This document shows positions 39,437 to 40,738 of a DNA stretch of 40,738 nucleotides, piece by piece (the first letter of the stretch is position 1; every line of letters starts with the position of its first letter). Origin of the DNA: Paractinoplanes ferrugineus (lineage in GTDB: Bacteria; Actinomycetota; Actinomycetes; Mycobacteriales; Micromonosporaceae); contig NZ_BOMM01000015.1 of NCBI RefSeq assembly GCF_016862195.1, positions 1 to 40,738 of the forward strand, given 5' to 3'. The notes under the pieces were generated by a model, which had not been told where the DNA came from, made no database searches, and worked only from the letters and a program-made list of their open reading frames with translations. Position numbers and translations under genes: made by a program.

Positions 39437-39542
39437 CCGGGCGACCGGCGACCCGACCCGGCCGGCGGGCAGGACCGGCGCGGCGGACAAACCGGCGCGA
39501 CGGACAAACCCGGCCGGCGGGTGGGCAGGACCGGCTTGAGCG
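39437..39542. terminator. Convergent intergenic region with rearranged GC-rich repeats
   Basis: 106 bases between the convergent stops. CCCGGCCGGCGGG occurs at 39457-39469 and again at 39509-39521, each followed by GCAGGACCGGC, and CGGACAAACC occurs twice (39484, 39501). The self-complementary CCGGCCGG can fold on either transcript, so a bidirectional terminator is plausible but unproven; there is no U-run. Confidence 0.35.
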
Positions 39543-40562
39543 TCACGGGGTGACGTCTACCAGGACCTTTCCGAGGGTGCCGGCTTCGACGGCTCGGTGG
39601 GCGTCGGCGGTGGCGGCCAGCGGGAACCGCACCAGCGGCAGGCCGTGTTCCTCGCCCACGGGCAGGGCGCCGGCGCGGACCGCGGCGGCCACGTCGGACG
39701 CGGCTGCGGCGAGTGCCTCCGGGCCCACGGTGTAGAGGACCAGGAACTGGAAGCGGGTGTTCAGGGTCATGTTCTGGCGTACGTCCAGTTGGACGGGCTT
39801 GGCGCCGTCGTTGGCGTACGTCGCGATGGTGCCGCGGGTGCGCAGCACGGCCAGGTCGAGGGCAAGGTTCGCGCCCAGCGCGACCTCCGCGACGATGTCG
39901 ACGCCGTCGGGGGCGATGTCGCGGATGGCGGCGGCCGGGTCGCCCTCGCGGTAGTTGATCACGTGGTGGGCGCCGGCGGCGGTGGCCAGCCGGGCCTTCG
40001 CCGGGCCGCTGATCGTGCTGATCACGGTGGCGCCGGACCAGCGGGCCAGCTGGATGACGGCGTGCCCGACGGCACCCGCACCACCGGCGGCCAGCACCAC
40101 CTTGCCGTCGAGCGTGCCCGGTCCGAGCCGGCGCGGCCCGTCCTCGGCGACGGTCAGTGCCCGGTGCGCGGTGAGCGCGGGCACGCCGAGTGAGGCCCCC
40201 AGGTCGAAGCTCGCCCCGTCGGGCAGCGGAACGGCCCGGTCGGCGTCCACCACGGTGAGCTCGGCGGCGGTGCCGGTGGGCCGGCCGGCGGTGGCCATGA
40301 ACAGCCAGACACGCTCACCGACCCGGCTCGGGTCGACGCCCCCGCCGACGGCCTCGATCACGCCGGCGCCGTCGAGATGCGGGGTGACCTCGGGAAACTG
40401 CTTGGGGTTGGTCGCGCCGGACCGGGTCTTCCAGTCGGTCGGGTTGACGCCCGACACGGCGACCCGGACGAGCACCTCCCCCGCACCGGGCCGCGGATCG
40501 GCACGGTCGACAAGCTCGAGAACCCCGGGGTCGCCGTTGTCGCGGTAGATGATCGCCCTCAT
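39543..40562 (-). CDS. NADPH:quinone oxidoreductase-like MDR protein
   Basis: 339 residues, zinc-free medium-chain dehydrogenase/reductase of the quinone-oxidoreductase group. The N-terminal GroES-like domain (MRAIIYRDNGDPGVLELVD, VRVAVSGVNPTDWKTRSG, PHLDGAGVIEAVG) is followed by a Rossmann domain with AAGGAGAVGHAVIQLARWSGATVI and GAHHVINYREGD. It lacks the structural zinc Cys cluster. It would reduce quinones or enones with NADPH in the cytoplasm. ATG 40562 is the natural start. It is convergent with the conservon operon and functionally unrelated as far as can be seen. Confidence 0.94.
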   Translation of the reverse strand: MRAIIYRDNGDPGVLELVDRADPRPGAGEVLVRVAVSGVNPTDWKTRSGATNPKQFPEVTPHLDGAGVIEAVGGGVDPSRVGERVWLFMATAGRPTGTAAELTVVDADRAVPLPDGASFDLGASLGVPALTAHRALTVAEDGPRRLGPGTLDGKVVLAAGGAGAVGHAVIQLARWSGATVISTISGPAKARLATAAGAHHVINYREGDPAAAIRDIAPDGVDIVAEVALGANLALDLAVLRTRGTIATYANDGAKPVQLDVRQNMTLNTRFQFLVLYTVGPEALAAAASDVAAAVRAGALPVGEEHGLPLVRFPLAATADAHRAVEAGTLGKVLVDVTP

Positions 40563-40738
40563 CCCCCGATTCTGTCAGGACCGGACGCCGGCGGCGCCGG
40601 GCGGCAGCCGGCCGGGGCCACGGAGCCGGAAGCCAGGGAGACGGGGGGCCAGGGAGACGGGGGGCCAGGGAGACGGGGCCAGGGAGGCGGGGCGTCAGGT
40701 AGGCGGAGGGTCAGGGAGGCGGCGTTCGCCGCGGGCGG
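40563..40738. repeat. G-rich 16-base tandem repeat at the window's right end
   Basis: After about 70 bases of ordinary GC-rich sequence upstream of the oxidoreductase, exact 16-base units CCAGGGAGACGGGGGG begin at 40633 and 40649, followed by shortened, diverging copies to the window edge. The plus strand is rich in runs of three to six G, favourable for G-quadruplex formation. No gene was seen in this stretch. Confidence 0.8.

Overview
The window is very GC-rich, uses GTG starts freely and packs genes with 4-base ATGA/GTGA stop-start overlaps. It encodes actinobacterial families: conservon proteins, DUF742, iniBAC-type dynamins, small type VII (ESX) substrates and a LAxTG surface protein. 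It most resembles a filamentous actinomycete chromosome of the Micromonosporaceae type (Actinoplanes-like). That placement is inference from gene content, since no rRNA or other marker gene is present. No tRNA, rRNA, CRISPR array, insertion sequence or phage module was seen.

Layout. 1-4255 (minus): a Ser/Thr kinase cut by the window edge, a TSUP permease and a cytochrome P450. 4506-6013 (plus): an oxalate/formate-type MFS antiporter plus its 35-residue small subunit. 6015-7279 (minus): a LAxTG-anchored surface protein coupled to a small lipocalin-like protein. 7311-8276 (minus): a decayed TAP-type hydrolase. 8412-11266 (plus): a small ubiquitin-like protein ending in Gly-Gly, coupled to a DUF4132 protein. 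11410-14173: a membrane-anchored trypsin-like protease divergent from a two-component system. 14414-17103 (minus): a peptidoglycan-binding-repeat metallopeptidase with GNAxxAR motifs, coupled to an unknown protein. 17271-19785 (plus): an aldo/keto reductase and a secreted CBM2-CE2 esterase. 19826-24038: an ESX-type small protein, a cysteine-peptidase-like effector, a small partner, an antisense membrane-anchored chagasin-like inhibitor, a crotonase and a second papain-like protein. 24069-27717 (minus): paralogous GGDEF-EAL and GGDEF membrane proteins. 27800-32339 (minus): iniB-iniA-iniC. 32586-39436 (plus, divergent): Hsp70-like ATPase, IniR/MalT-like LuxR regulator, CvnA, CvnB, CvnC and a membrane-anchored CBM2-like protein. 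39543-40562 (minus): a quinone-oxidoreductase-like protein. A G-rich tandem repeat closes the window.

How genes work together. Three groups look like systems. (1) iniBAC faces a six-gene operon across about 246 bases that hold four GGGGATCG copies. The operon joins an IniR-type regulator to a conservon signalling module that lacks its usual GTPase CvnD, suggesting envelope-stress sensing tied to dynamin-type membrane remodelling. (2) An ESX-like secreted cysteine peptidase sits tail to tail with a membrane-anchored chagasin-like inhibitor, a plausible effector/self-protection pair. (3) A ubiquitin-like protein with a free C-terminal Gly-Gly is translationally coupled to DUF4132.

Short tandem repeats with periods that are multiples of three (15, 18, 24 bases) occur inside four genes, and related 18-base arrays fill intergenic gaps. 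This is an unusual shared feature of the window.
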